This document shows, piece after piece, positions 18,338 through 26,923 of a DNA stretch of 64,000 nt. This DNA is from Ga0077555 sp050250755. GTDB lineage: Bacteria; Pseudomonadota; Alphaproteobacteria; Rhizobiales; Hyphomicrobiaceae. The DNA lies in contig JBFWOB010000020.1 of assembly GCA_050250755.1 (NCBI GenBank), forward strand, positions 36,403-100,402, given 5' to 3'. The notes below the pieces were generated by a model, which was given only the letters and a program-made list of their open reading frames with translations, was not told where the DNA came from and searched no databases. How positions within the stretch are numbered: position 1 is the first letter of the stretch; each line of letters starts with the position of its first letter. A program made the position numbers and the translations under genes.

Positions 18338-20887
18338 TCAGATACCGCCCTCGCCCACGATGATGAATGGTGCCCAGAACCCCGGTGCCACACCTGCATC
18401 GATCATCGTCAGCATGGTTTGCCGCGACGCTTCAGCACGTCCCGACTTGGGGTCTTTTGCCAATGCCGAAAACGTACCGGTTATGAGCCACACGGTGGCA
18501 TCCGAATTGACCGCCCAGTGCGAGACCAACAGCGTCTTCGCGCCAGCAAAGAAGAAAGCACGGGCGAGACCCGACAGCGCGTCGGCGCCGACCTCGGCGC
18601 CCGACGCCGTGTTGCAAGCGGAAAGCACCACCCAGTCCGCGCGTAACTTGAGCGCGGCCACTTCGGAGGCGGTGAGCAACCCGTCATCTGCCTCGGAAGC
18701 GCGAATGGGTGGGGTGAGAACGAGTGCTGGTTCGGCCAAGCCTGAAAGCTCGCCCGCGACAAGCCCATGCGTCGCGAAGTGGATCACGCGATATCGATCG
18801 AGCGCCTCCCGTTTGACGCGCGTCTCTGTCGCGTCGCGCCCGAGCAGCAAAGCTTCATCAGGCGCATGCAGGGCCGCGGCGATGGCTTTGAGCTCGGCCG
18901 CAGTCTCAGGGAGCGGCGTAAGCTCTCGCAACGCCCTCAGATCAGGTTTGCCGTTGCGATAGAGCATTGCGAGAGAGGGCTGGCCGGCACGCGCCTGGCT
19001 GGGCGTCGGCAGCACGCCGCCGAGCAACGGATTACCTATGCCAAGGAACGGCTCCGCGGCTTCGAGGCTTGCACCGACGCGCCGAAGCGCAGCTAGCGAC
19101 TGCACCGATGGCAGCACGCTCAGCGCATGGCGCCGAATAATCCAAGCGGCATTCTTGATGGCCGCGGCGCCTGTTTCGCCACGTTTGGGCGGCTGCGTGA
19201 CGAGCACTTGGAACGGCAGGCTGGTCAGTGCTCCGGTCGGTACCAGTATGAGGTTTGGCTTGTCGCGAATGACCGGTTCAACTTGTCCCAGCAGCAATCG
19301 GTAGAGCTCGTGGGCACGGGTCAGATCGAAGGGCGCCGTTTCACCGGTCGGCCCAGGCTCAAGCCCCCGTCGCAGCGCTGTAACGTGCTCAGCCAGCGAT
19401 TGATTTCCCGCAGCCATGCGGACCCAGGCGGAGCGCTCCCGCGTGATGGCCCAGACAAAACTCTGCTGCCGGCCAATCAAAAGCGTCACCAGGGCCTCGG
19501 TCGGCCTGAGCAGCGCTTGCGTGGCTGCAATCGTCAGCGGTTGCGGCTCGGTAAGCGCCACATAATCCGGGAACGATTTCAGAATGGCCTGCCGCTCGGC
19601 CGCAACCACTTGATCGAGGCGAACCTGCTCGTCGACGCGCTTCTCGCGTGTCGTCTTGAACGTGGCATACCCCGGAAGGCGCGCTTCTGCTGCCTCCATC
19701 TCGCGATGAATGGCCATCAACGATCCGGCGTTTCGCGACGACTTCTGCGACAGCTCGCCAAGCTCCTTGGTGATGGCGTTGCGCTCCCGGTCAGCGCCCT
19801 CGCATCCGGTCTTCTTCTGGCCAGATGGACAGCGCGCGAGATGCTCCTGAAGTTGGCCGACAAGTTCTGTCTGGCGCTTGACTCCCGGCTGACTGGTGCG
19901 GTGCTCCGCGATGCTGGCGGTGCGAAAGCGCTCCAAAAGCGCGGAATAGGTGGCATCGGCGCGTTGTACCTCGCTCCACCGCGTCAGCTCGCGCATGTCC
20001 TGTTGATGCAGGGCAATAACCTGCTCGGCGGCGTCTTGCTGACGACGGATGCGGCGACCGAGATCGGTGTCGCCGGCTGCAAGCCGCGCAGACATTCGGG
20101 CAAGTGCCGAGGCAGCAGAGGTTGTCCACGCCCGCTGGCTCACGGTGAACGTCTCGTCAGCAAGCGGTTGCATGGCTGCGCCGCGCCCCGCGACTTGCCA
20201 CGCTGCATCGACCAGACCCGAGAACGCAGCGAGTTGCCGACGAACCTCGCCCTCCATGACATGAGCTGCAAGCGTCTGCGTCTCATGCTTGCCCGTCAGC
20301 AGGCGGACAGCCTGTCGGTAAGAGTCGAGCGCGGCGCGCCCGTCACCACGCGCGAGGCTCGTTGCGCCGAGGCCCGCATGCACGCTTGCATTAAAGGAGT
20401 GGTCCGGCCCAAGGACGCTTGTGCGAAGCGCGAGCGCCTTGCGCAGAATGCTTTCCGCCTCGGCGGGCTTGCCGACCGCAACCAGAATTTCGGCGAGCTT
20501 TTCCTGACCTTGCGTCGGTGCGACCGATTCTTTGCCGTAGACTGTCTCGCTGATGGACACGTTATCACGCAATGCCTGCTCGGCGACGTCCAGTCGACCC
20601 GCCGCCTCCGCGACAAGCCCAAGACTGTAGGCCTGGATCGCGACCTGCTCATGATCCGGACCAAGTTCGGCACGTGTCGCGGCGAGCAAGCGCTGATAGG
20701 CGGCAAGGGCCGCCGTGAAATCGCGTCGCCGCCATAACTTCGCGGCTGCCTCCTGCTGCTGTTTCAGAGCCGCAGACGGGAGCCTGGCACTGGCATCGAC
20801 CTGAGCCTCAGCAGGCGCAATCGCGAGCCGCAAACCGACAAGTCCAACGAAAATTGCACGGCAAAGCGCGCCAATCGCCAAGCGCAT
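18338..20887 (-). CDS. Secreted TPR-CHAT protease-like protein
   Basis: An 849-residue protein with an N-terminal signal peptide (hydrophobic ~12-25, cleavage near AEA-QVD). Residues ~35-200 are tetratricopeptide repeats of the kinesin-light-chain type (FTAALAAYQRLLAATRAELGPDHEQVA and two further units). A helical, partly coiled-coil middle follows. The C-terminal CHAT domain (~500-849) has the caspase-like dyad in HFATHG (His707) and LSACNT (Cys758), plus VSHWAVNSDAT. CHAT proteins are caspase-HetF-like peptidases, and secreted TPR-CHAT proteins of unknown substrate are frequent. It lies 23 bp downstream of the exported PAAR-like gene, so the pair is likely co-expressed. Confidence 0.9.
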   Translation of the reverse strand: MRLAIGALCRAIFVGLVGLRLAIAPAEAQVDASARLPSAALKQQQEAAAKLWRRRDFTAALAAYQRLLAATRAELGPDHEQVAIQAYSLGLVAEAAGRLDVAEQALRDNVSISETVYGKESVAPTQGQEKLAEILVAVGKPAEAESILRKALALRTSVLGPDHSFNASVHAGLGATSLARGDGRAALDSYRQAVRLLTGKHETQTLAAHVMEGEVRRQLAAFSGLVDAAWQVAGRGAAMQPLADETFTVSQRAWTTSAASALARMSARLAAGDTDLGRRIRRQQDAAEQVIALHQQDMRELTRWSEVQRADATYSALLERFRTASIAEHRTSQPGVKRQTELVGQLQEHLARCPSGQKKTGCEGADRERNAITKELGELSQKSSRNAGSLMAIHREMEAAEARLPGYATFKTTREKRVDEQVRLDQVVAAERQAILKSFPDYVALTEPQPLTIAATQALLRPTEALVTLLIGRQQSFVWAITRERSAWVRMAAGNQSLAEHVTALRRGLEPGPTGETAPFDLTRAHELYRLLLGQVEPVIRDKPNLILVPTGALTSLPFQVLVTQPPKRGETGAAAIKNAAWIIRRHALSVLPSVQSLAALRRVGASLEAAEPFLGIGNPLLGGVLPTPSQARAGQPSLAMLYRNGKPDLRALRELTPLPETAAELKAIAAALHAPDEALLLGRDATETRVKREALDRYRVIHFATHGLVAGELSGLAEPALVLTPPIRASEADDGLLTASEVAALKLRADWVVLSACNTASGAEVGADALSGLARAFFFAGAKTLLVSHWAVNSDATVWLITGTFSALAKDPKSGRAEASRQTMLTMIDAGVAPGFWAPFIIVGEGGI

Positions 20888-20910
20888 GTCGAGCGCCCCT
20901 CTTTATGACG

Positions 20911-21279
20911 CTACTTGCTGCCGGCGCATCCCGTCGTGGCGTCGCCTGCGCGCGCTACGGGCTTACCATTGATAAAGACACCCGACGCGCCGCCGACAAC
21001 CACCCCACCGCAGCCGGTTGAATCACCGACCGTCACAGCAGGGCGCCCATTGATGAACACGTTGGTTGAACCGTTCGCGATTGGAGCGCCGCCGCTCGTC
21101 CGGTCACCCGTTCGCGCCGCTGGAGCACCGCCGATCGTCACGCCTTTGGCGCCTTCGGTGATGACGCCAGGGCCTGCATGTGTTGGTGCTGGCGCTCGAT
21201 CTTGCGCTGCTAGGGGGCTACTCGCGGTTAACAGGCCCAGCAATAGTACGGCTGCCATCGAAGACGTTCTGATAGGCAT
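20911..21279 (-). CDS. Exported PAAR-like repeat protein
   Basis: A 122-residue protein from ATG 21279, with a clear signal peptide (MAAVLLLGLLTASSPLAAQ, cleavage near residue 26). The mature part is almost entirely PAAR-like repeats: GVTIGGAPAARTGDRTSGG, STNVFINGRPAVTVGDSTGCGG and GVFINGKPVARAGDATTGC. Such repeats form a small sharpened beta-cone with a bound metal and normally cap type VI secretion spikes. T6SS PAAR proteins do not usually carry signal peptides, and no T6SS gene is present here. It is followed 23 bp later by the TPR-CHAT gene. The role is unknown, perhaps a periplasmic or outer-membrane partner of the CHAT protein. Confidence 0.8.
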   Translation of the reverse strand: MPIRTSSMAAVLLLGLLTASSPLAAQDRAPAPTHAGPGVITEGAKGVTIGGAPAARTGDRTSGGAPIANGSTNVFINGRPAVTVGDSTGCGGVVVGGASGVFINGKPVARAGDATTGCAGSK

Positions 21280-21365
21280 GACTCCTCCTGGTCCGCACAC
21301 GGCGCGACGATCATTTTATCTATTGGTGCAACGGAATCGTGTCTTTTCGCGGCCGACGGCCCGCC

Positions 21366-22142
21366 TCAGCGCCAGCCCAGAAGCAAAGGCCCGATGGAGC
21401 CTGCTACGGCCGCGGAACCGATCCCCATGAGGATGGCCAATGCCGCGACTCGAAAGTAGCGCGATCCTCCCAACATGAAGAACTTGCTGCCAAGCCACGC
21501 GGAACCGAGAAAGATCGGCAGTAAGAACAATGCAATGATGGCAGCTTGGTGCGTGAAGAGTCCGAAGCTCAAATGCGATGCGGCGCCACAAATCGAGATG
21601 GCCGCCGTTGCTGCGAGCACATCCGCCCGCAGCCGGCGGGGCTCGCCGCCCTGAGCCATCAAAACCGCGACCGACGGCGGACCTCCAATGCCAGCCGCAC
21701 CTTGTAGCAGGCCACTCGCCGCGCCTGCCATGACGCCGACCCAGGGTTTGCGCATCTGCTCGCCCTTGGGCGCTTTCCACGTCAGCAACGCGAGCAACAT
21801 CACGACGATACCAATGGCGCCAGTCATGAGGCGCTGATCGACCCTTGTGAGAATGAGCGAGCCGAAGGGGGCGGCGGCCAGAATGGCGAGCGCGATTGGC
21901 CCGACCCGGCGACGGTCGGCATGGCGCAGCGCTTCAGGCAGGAGTTGAACTACGGCAGGCAGCCCAACCAGACTTGCGACCGCGACCGCAACGCGTGGTC
22001 CCACAGCCAACGCAAGCACCGGCACCATAGCCAAAGCGCCGCCAAAGCCCACGAAGCCGCGAAGGAAGCCGCCGATGGCGGTCGCACCAACAATCAGAAC
22101 AATTGAGGTCGCATCGAGCGTCCAACCTGCGATCTGGATCAC
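21366..22142 (-). CDS. TauE/SafE family permease
   Basis: A 258-residue polytopic protein starting at GTG 22142. The two family repeats are GGFLRGFVGFGGALAMVPVLALAVG (N-terminal half) and GAASGLLQGAAGIGGPPSVAVLMAQGG (C-terminal half). Eight hydrophobic segments are apparent. It is an inner-membrane exporter or importer for small anions, substrate unknown. It lies 87 bp upstream of the PAAR-like gene on the same strand. The other TauE-like gene (17359-18138) is clearly different in sequence, so this is not a recent duplication. Confidence 0.87.
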   Translation of the reverse strand: MIQIAGWTLDATSIVLIVGATAIGGFLRGFVGFGGALAMVPVLALAVGPRVAVAVASLVGLPAVVQLLPEALRHADRRRVGPIALAILAAAPFGSLILTRVDQRLMTGAIGIVVMLLALLTWKAPKGEQMRKPWVGVMAGAASGLLQGAAGIGGPPSVAVLMAQGGEPRRLRADVLAATAAISICGAASHLSFGLFTHQAAIIALFLLPIFLGSAWLGSKFFMLGGSRYFRVAALAILMGIGSAAVAGSIGPLLLGWR

Positions 22143-22188
22143 GATGCGGCGTGTCCAGGCACCAGAGATTTCATCACTGAAAGGGGCA

Positions 22189-23112
22189 TCAGACGTTGAG
22201 ATAATTCAGTGGGCAGCCGCCATTGTTCCAGTCGATCGCGACGAGCCGGCCCGACATCGACACGGTGATGTAGGCCGTCCTCAGCCCCTCCCCGCCGAAG
22301 CAAATGTTCGTGACGTAAGGGTCGCCGGGAATGGCGACATGGCGCCAGTTACCGGACGGCGAGATGACGGTGATGCCAGGGTTGAAGAGCGTCGCGACGC
22401 AAACGTTGCCATCAGCGTCGACGGCCAGTGAATCAAAGAGATTGTAGCCACCGACGCCAGCCAACAAACGTCCTCCGGATGGTGACGGCCAGGACTGCTT
22501 CTTGACTTCACCCGGCGCGACGATGTCGTAGGCCCATACACGGCCGGTCTGGGTTTCGGCGACGTAGAGGACCTTGCCATCGGGTGACAGTCCGCAACCG
22601 TTCGGCGTGGTCAACGGATAGGCGACTTCCTTGATTTCGCTACCGTCTGCCTTTGCCCAGTAGACGCACCCCCTGTCCCACTCTCGGTCACGAACCTTGC
22701 CGAGATCGGTGAAATAGAACCCCCCGTGTGCATCGAAGACGAGATCGTTAGGGCCGTTCAGCTTGTGGTTGGGGCCGTGAGTATAGAGCACGTCGACCTT
22801 GCCCGTCGCGAGGTCGACCCGCTCGATGCGACCGCCCGTATAGTCGTGAGCCTGCATGTGCGGGCGAATGCTGTTGGCATCCTTCAGCCATTCGAAGCCG
22901 CCGTTGTTCGTAATGTAGCAAGCGCCATCCGGTCCGATGGCCGCTCCATTGGGGCCTCCGCCCGTTGTCGCGACGATGGTCGCTCGGCCATCCGGCTCGA
23001 CCCGAGTGAGCGTGCCGCGTTCGATCTCGACGAGCAGCACAGCGCCGTCCGCGAGTGCGATCGGACCTTCGGGAAAGCGCAGACCGCGGGCAATCTCGCG
23101 AATTTGTGGCAT
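22189..23112 (-). CDS. SMP-30/gluconolactonase-like protein
   Basis: A 307-residue predicted six-bladed beta-propeller starting at ATG 23112 (MPQIREIARGLRFPEGPIAL), the common start of the SMP-30/gluconolactonase/LRE family. Metal-site regions are the glutamate in RFPEGP, PNGAAIGPDG, NGPNDLVFDAHGGFYFTD and TTPNGCGLSPDGKVLYVAE. Such enzymes hydrolyse sugar or organic lactones in the cytoplasm. It stands alone between a TauE-like permease gene and scoB on the same strand. No signal peptide. Substrate not assignable. Confidence 0.9.
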   Translation of the reverse strand: MPQIREIARGLRFPEGPIALADGAVLLVEIERGTLTRVEPDGRATIVATTGGGPNGAAIGPDGACYITNNGGFEWLKDANSIRPHMQAHDYTGGRIERVDLATGKVDVLYTHGPNHKLNGPNDLVFDAHGGFYFTDLGKVRDREWDRGCVYWAKADGSEIKEVAYPLTTPNGCGLSPDGKVLYVAETQTGRVWAYDIVAPGEVKKQSWPSPSGGRLLAGVGGYNLFDSLAVDADGNVCVATLFNPGITVISPSGNWRHVAIPGDPYVTNICFGGEGLRTAYITVSMSGRLVAIDWNNGGCPLNYLNV

Positions 23113-23324
23113 GAGGAGGCTCCGTGGGAGCGAGCAGGGAGGAAAGGCGGGAGGAAACTGAAGCCGGGAGCCACAGTTAGATCGACCCAGCGGCCATGTC
23201 GTCAAGTCACGAGGTGCGACTGCGCGAGACAACGGCCGAGCGTCCACTCGCGCGCTTGGCCGCGTGGACCAAGCTACACGACGCGGCTTCGAGGGCCGCG
23301 TCCGGCATTTCTATGCTTGCGGCG

Positions 23325-23963
23325 CTAATGGAGCTTCGCGCCCGTGGCCTTTTCCAACTCGTCCTTGGTGACGCCCGGCGCCATTTCGACCACTTTGAGG
23401 CCGTCCTTGGTTACATCGATCACGGCAAGGTCTGTGATGATACGGTTGACGACGCCAACGCCAGTCAACGGCAAGGTGCACTTGGGAAGGACCTTGAGGT
23501 CGGTCGTGCCGTCCTTTTTCTTGGCCGTGTGTTCCATGACGACGACGACGCGCTCGACTCCGGCGACGAGGTCCATCGCGCCCCCCATCCCCTTCACCAT
23601 CTTGCCGGGGATCATCCAGTTGGCGAGATCACCTGTTTCGGAGACCTGCATGGCGCCTAAGATGGCGAGGTTGATGTGCCCGCCGCGGATCATTGCGAAC
23701 GAGTCGGCTGACGAGAAGAAAGACGAGCCCGGCAACGTCGTGACTGTCTGCTTGCCGGCGTTGATCAGATCTGCGTCGACCTCGTTCTCGGTCGGGAACG
23801 GACCGATCCCGAGGAGACCATTCTCGGATTGCAGCATCACGTCGATACCGGGTGGGATGTAGTTGGCGACCAGTGTCGGCAGACCGATGCCGAGGTTGAC
23901 GTAAAAGCCATCCTCCAGCTCCTTCGCGGCGCGCTCCGCCATCTGCTCTCGGGTCCAGGGCAT
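23325..23963 (-). CDS. scoB: 3-oxoacid CoA-transferase subunit B
   Basis: A 212-residue family I CoA-transferase beta subunit starting at ATG 23963 (MPWTREQMAERAAKEL). It carries the catalytic-glutamate motif SENGLLGIGP (glutamate forms the gamma-glutamyl-CoA thioester) and GAMQVSETGDLANWMIPGK, GMGGAMDLV. With subunit A it transfers CoA from succinyl-CoA to acetoacetate or another 3-oxoacid in ketone-body or 3-oxoadipate use. It lies 52 bp downstream of scoA in the same operon. Whether it is ScoB or PcaJ cannot be decided firmly; the absence of other pca genes favours ScoB. Confidence 0.92.
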   Translation of the reverse strand: MPWTREQMAERAAKELEDGFYVNLGIGLPTLVANYIPPGIDVMLQSENGLLGIGPFPTENEVDADLINAGKQTVTTLPGSSFFSSADSFAMIRGGHINLAILGAMQVSETGDLANWMIPGKMVKGMGGAMDLVAGVERVVVVMEHTAKKKDGTTDLKVLPKCTLPLTGVGVVNRIITDLAVIDVTKDGLKVVEMAPGVTKDELEKATGAKLH

Positions 23964-24015
23964 GGGAATATCTCCGGGTGCGATAGAATAGATGTTTGCG
24001 TCTCGGGAAGGCTGA

Positions 24016-24714
24016 TCAGCCCTTGCGCACAGTGCGCTGCTCGATCCGCTTCTCGGGTGTCGGGTTGAGAACGATGCGCTGGACAAAGATGCCCGGCGTG
24101 TGGATGAGATCGGGATCAAGAGCACCGGTCTCGACGATCTCCTCGACCTCGGCCACGGTCACCTTGCCAGCCATGGCACAGACCGGATTGAAGTTCCGCG
24201 CGGTCATCCGATAGATGAGGTTGCCGGCCTTATCGGCCTTCCATGCCTTGATCAGCCCAATATCGGCCCGGAGCGACCGCTCCATCACGTACATCTGCCC
24301 ATCGAACTCGGCGGTCGGCTTACCCTCCGCAACGAGCGTGCCGTAACCGGTGCGCGTATAGAAAGCCGGAATGCCCGCGCCACCCGCCCGGAGTTTCTCG
24401 GCGAGCGTACCCTGCGGAGTGAACTCGAGCTCCAACTCGCCAGCCAAAAACTGGCGCTCGAACTCCTTATTCTCGCCGACGTAGGACGAGATCATCTTCT
24501 TGATCTGACGCGTTTTGAGCAGCACACCCAGGCCGAAATCATCGATGCCTGCATTGTTCGAGATGGCTGTCAGATTCTTGACGCCGCTATCGCGCAAGGC
24601 CGCAATCAATGCTTCAGGGATGCCGCAAAGGCCGAAACCGCCGACCGCGATCGTCTGACCGTCCTTGACGATGCCAGCAAGCGCTTCCCCTGCGCTGCCA
24701 AAGACTTTGTTCAC
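24016..24714 (-). CDS. scoA: 3-oxoacid CoA-transferase subunit A
   Basis: A 232-residue family I CoA-transferase alpha subunit. The start is a GTG at 24714 (MNKVFGSAGEAL), preceded by aggagagg; a much longer open frame to 25710 is an artefact of high GC. Family motifs are GQTIAVGGFGLCGIPEALI (CoA-binding glycine loop), NNAGIDDFGLGVLL, ELEFTPQGTLAEKLRAGGAGIPAFYT and TARNFNPVCAMAG. It forms a heterodimer with the downstream ScoB. Acetoacetyl-CoA production would feed beta-ketothiolase and fits with the isovaleryl-CoA dehydrogenase (leucine breakdown) elsewhere in the window. Confidence 0.93.
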   Translation of the reverse strand: MNKVFGSAGEALAGIVKDGQTIAVGGFGLCGIPEALIAALRDSGVKNLTAISNNAGIDDFGLGVLLKTRQIKKMISSYVGENKEFERQFLAGELELEFTPQGTLAEKLRAGGAGIPAFYTRTGYGTLVAEGKPTAEFDGQMYVMERSLRADIGLIKAWKADKAGNLIYRMTARNFNPVCAMAGKVTVAEVEEIVETGALDPDLIHTPGIFVQRIVLNPTPEKRIEQRTVRKG

Positions 24715-25134
24715 CGCGCCTCTCCTGATGACCGTCCAAAGTTTCCTGAAATCAGCGGCCCGTCGGTACGGACAGCACCTTTCCAGCAAGCGATTGAGCC
24801 CATTAAGCACCACCCTCTCGTAACGGCAAGTGCCTCGGAACCCGGGGAGGTTCCCTCCCCTCCTGCTACCAACACGTTCGGCGGCCCACGCGAAATCACC
24901 GGGCGCATTGCCTGATGAATGAGCGGGATGACCAATTCCTATGGCCTCTTTTTGGTCGCGGGTCCGCCACAATCTATCCCCATGTTGCGGACGTTCGCAG
25001 TGGTGCGCTAAGAGACCCTGAACGGTGTGATGGGTCTGCGTCGTGGAAGGCTGGGGAGAGCGCCACGTGGGGAGAATCGGCAGTCCTTGCGCCGACTGGA
25101 TGAGCACCCAGTTGCGGGCCGAGGTGCGCACGAA
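24715..25134. other. Divergent intergenic region, scoA / AsmA-like gene (420 bp)
   Basis: It separates two divergent genes and must hold both promoters. The scoA ribosome-binding site is at its left edge. No protein-coding frame of normal composition was convincing. I see no clear operator, tRNA or structured RNA. The frame of the AsmA-like gene stays open back to 25027, so its start could lie earlier than annotated. Confidence 0.4.
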
Positions 25135-26859
25135 ATGACGAGCACACCAGCAGGATGGTCTCTGTTCTCGCGTCTGACGGTGGCGTGCGGTGCGCTGGCC
25201 GTGGTTGGCGGCGTGGCTGTTATCGTCAAATTTGCAGGCTCGCCCGATCACTCGGTCAACAACGCCATCATGATGCCGATAGGAGATGCGACAGCGATCT
25301 CCACGCCACTTCGGCTCAGCGACCGGTTGCCGCTTACGATCGACAGCGGCTCGATCTTCAGCGCCGGCGAGCGGGGCGTTTCTGGCGTCGTCATCGACGA
25401 GGCGGCGATGACGCTCGATTTCTCCAATGACCACTTGGCAGATCGATCGTTGCTCGCAGAAGACCATGCCAGACCGCTCAAGGTGCCGCAGATCGCGGGC
25501 TTTGTGTCTGACGCTCTCCGTCTGACGCGCGCGGTCGTCACGGTGATCGGGCCTCACGGGGCGACGGCAAAACTCGTCGACGTCAACGCGACGATTACGA
25601 CAAGCCGAAAGGGTAGCTACAAACTTGCCGCAACGGGACGACTGAACGACCAGCCGATCGCCGTCGATGCGATTTGGGGCGAGTCTGCCGTGCGCGAAGG
25701 CGCGCCACAACTCCCGCTACGAATGACGCTGCGCAGTCCGGTGCTGGAATTAACCCTGGACGGCCATTTCAAGGATGCGGTGGATCCTCAGTTCGTGGGC
25801 GACGCAGAGTTTCAGTTGCCGAACCTGAAACGATTCGCGAAGTGGTCGGGCCTTGGCCGGGGCGTTGGCCAACAATTCCGCTCCATTGCCGTGTCGGGCC
25901 CCGTCGACTGGACCACGAGCCGCATGGCCTTCTCGAGGGCCAATATTGCTGTCAATGGCAACCACGCCACCGGCGCCTTGACGATCAAGCACGCGGGTGA
26001 ACGGCTCTCACTCGACGGCACTCTTGGATTCCAGGAACTCGACCTCGGCCGCAGTTGGCCCTCTCTTTCTGGCTCGCAGCCGAGCGACGGCAAAGATCCC
26101 CACATTCTCACAGTGCTCGATGCAGACCTGCGATTGTCGGCAACCAAGGTCTACGGTCCTGCTTTCGAGATGGGGCGCGCCGCGGTTTCGATTGCACTGA
26201 ACAAAGGACGGCTACAGGCCGATATTGCCGAGCTCGAAATCGAAGGCGGTATCGCTGGTGGCCAACTTGCCCTCGATCTGGGGCAGCCCTCGCCGCAAGC
26301 TGTTTTCAAGGCGAAGCTCAAGGGCGTCGACGCTGGTCGCGTTCTCGCACCATCACTGCGCCGGAATGCGCTGCTTGGCCGATCGAACCTCTCCTTCGAG
26401 GGGACACTCGGCGGCCCGGCCTCCGGCGATGGCCTGTCGACGGTGGCCGGGCGCGGGAGCTTCGATCTCGCCGAGCCCGGACGTATCGGCATCGACGTGC
26501 ATGCCCTGATGCATGCCGCGCGGAACGCGCCGACTGTTGGCTGGGCCGCGGCAGGCAAAGGGGCCACCTCTGTAGACTCGATGACAGCCCGCTTTCGCGT
26601 CCTCAATGGCGCACTGACGATCGAATCATTGCAGGCCCACAGTGGGACATCGATTGTAGTCGGCTCGGGCCGGCTCGACGTACCGGCGCGACTGATGGAC
26701 GTGAGCATCGTCACGGGCCCGTCAAATGCCGGGGAAGCGCCGATCACCGCGCAGGACATTCTACTCCTGCGCGGCACCTGGGATGCTCCCGCGATCAGCC
26801 TGCTGCCGCGGGCGAAGCCAACTCCGAATTCAACTGCCCCGGTCGGTGTGCAGCACTAA
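25135..26859 (+). CDS. AsmA-like family protein
   Basis: A 574-residue protein with a single N-terminal membrane anchor (WSLFSRLTVACGALAVVGGVAVIV, ~residues 8-31) and a long beta-rich periplasmic part. The C-terminal region (~430-560) fits the AsmA C-terminal domain: GRGSFDLAEPGRIGIDVHALMHAA, then a repeat of short strands and RGTWDAPAISLLPRA. AsmA-family proteins resemble eukaryotic bridge-like lipid-transfer proteins and help move phospholipids to the outer membrane. Start ATG 25135 has gaggtg upstream. It appears monocistronic; the next gene is on the other strand. Confidence 0.82.
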   Translation: MTSTPAGWSLFSRLTVACGALAVVGGVAVIVKFAGSPDHSVNNAIMMPIGDATAISTPLRLSDRLPLTIDSGSIFSAGERGVSGVVIDEAAMTLDFSNDHLADRSLLAEDHARPLKVPQIAGFVSDALRLTRAVVTVIGPHGATAKLVDVNATITTSRKGSYKLAATGRLNDQPIAVDAIWGESAVREGAPQLPLRMTLRSPVLELTLDGHFKDAVDPQFVGDAEFQLPNLKRFAKWSGLGRGVGQQFRSIAVSGPVDWTTSRMAFSRANIAVNGNHATGALTIKHAGERLSLDGTLGFQELDLGRSWPSLSGSQPSDGKDPHILTVLDADLRLSATKVYGPAFEMGRAAVSIALNKGRLQADIAELEIEGGIAGGQLALDLGQPSPQAVFKAKLKGVDAGRVLAPSLRRNALLGRSNLSFEGTLGGPASGDGLSTVAGRGSFDLAEPGRIGIDVHALMHAARNAPTVGWAAAGKGATSVDSMTARFRVLNGALTIESLQAHSGTSIVVGSGRLDVPARLMDVSIVTGPSNAGEAPITAQDILLLRGTWDAPAISLLPRAKPTPNSTAPVGVQH

Positions 26860-26887
26860 ACGACACGAAGCGAGATGTCTCTTTCGT

Positions 26888-26923
26888 GCGATCTTGTGTC
26901 AGGCGCGCGATCTTGTGTCAGGC
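26888..26923. repeat. Tandem 17-bp direct repeat at the 3' end of the prpB-like gene
   Basis: The 17-mer gcgatcttgtgtcaggc occurs at 26888-26904 and again at 26907-26923, separated by two bases (period 19). The second copy contains the stop codon of the minus-strand lyase (26918-26920). This looks like a small local duplication by slippage. Confidence 0.85.

Noticed and set aside
18338..20887. CHAT protein as an anti-phage (gRAMP/Craspase-like) effector
   Set aside because: It carries a signal peptide and TPRs and has no CRISPR array, Cas or other defence gene near it.
20911..21279. Type VI secretion spike tip (PAAR)
   Set aside because: It has a signal peptide and no tss/vgrG/hcp gene is in the window; PAAR repeats alone do not prove T6SS.
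24715..25710. Long minus-strand open frame extending scoA upstream by 330 codons
   Set aside because: Composition is unlike the family, the true start is the GTG at 24714 with a good ribosome-binding site, and the extension overlaps the start of the AsmA-like gene on the other strand.
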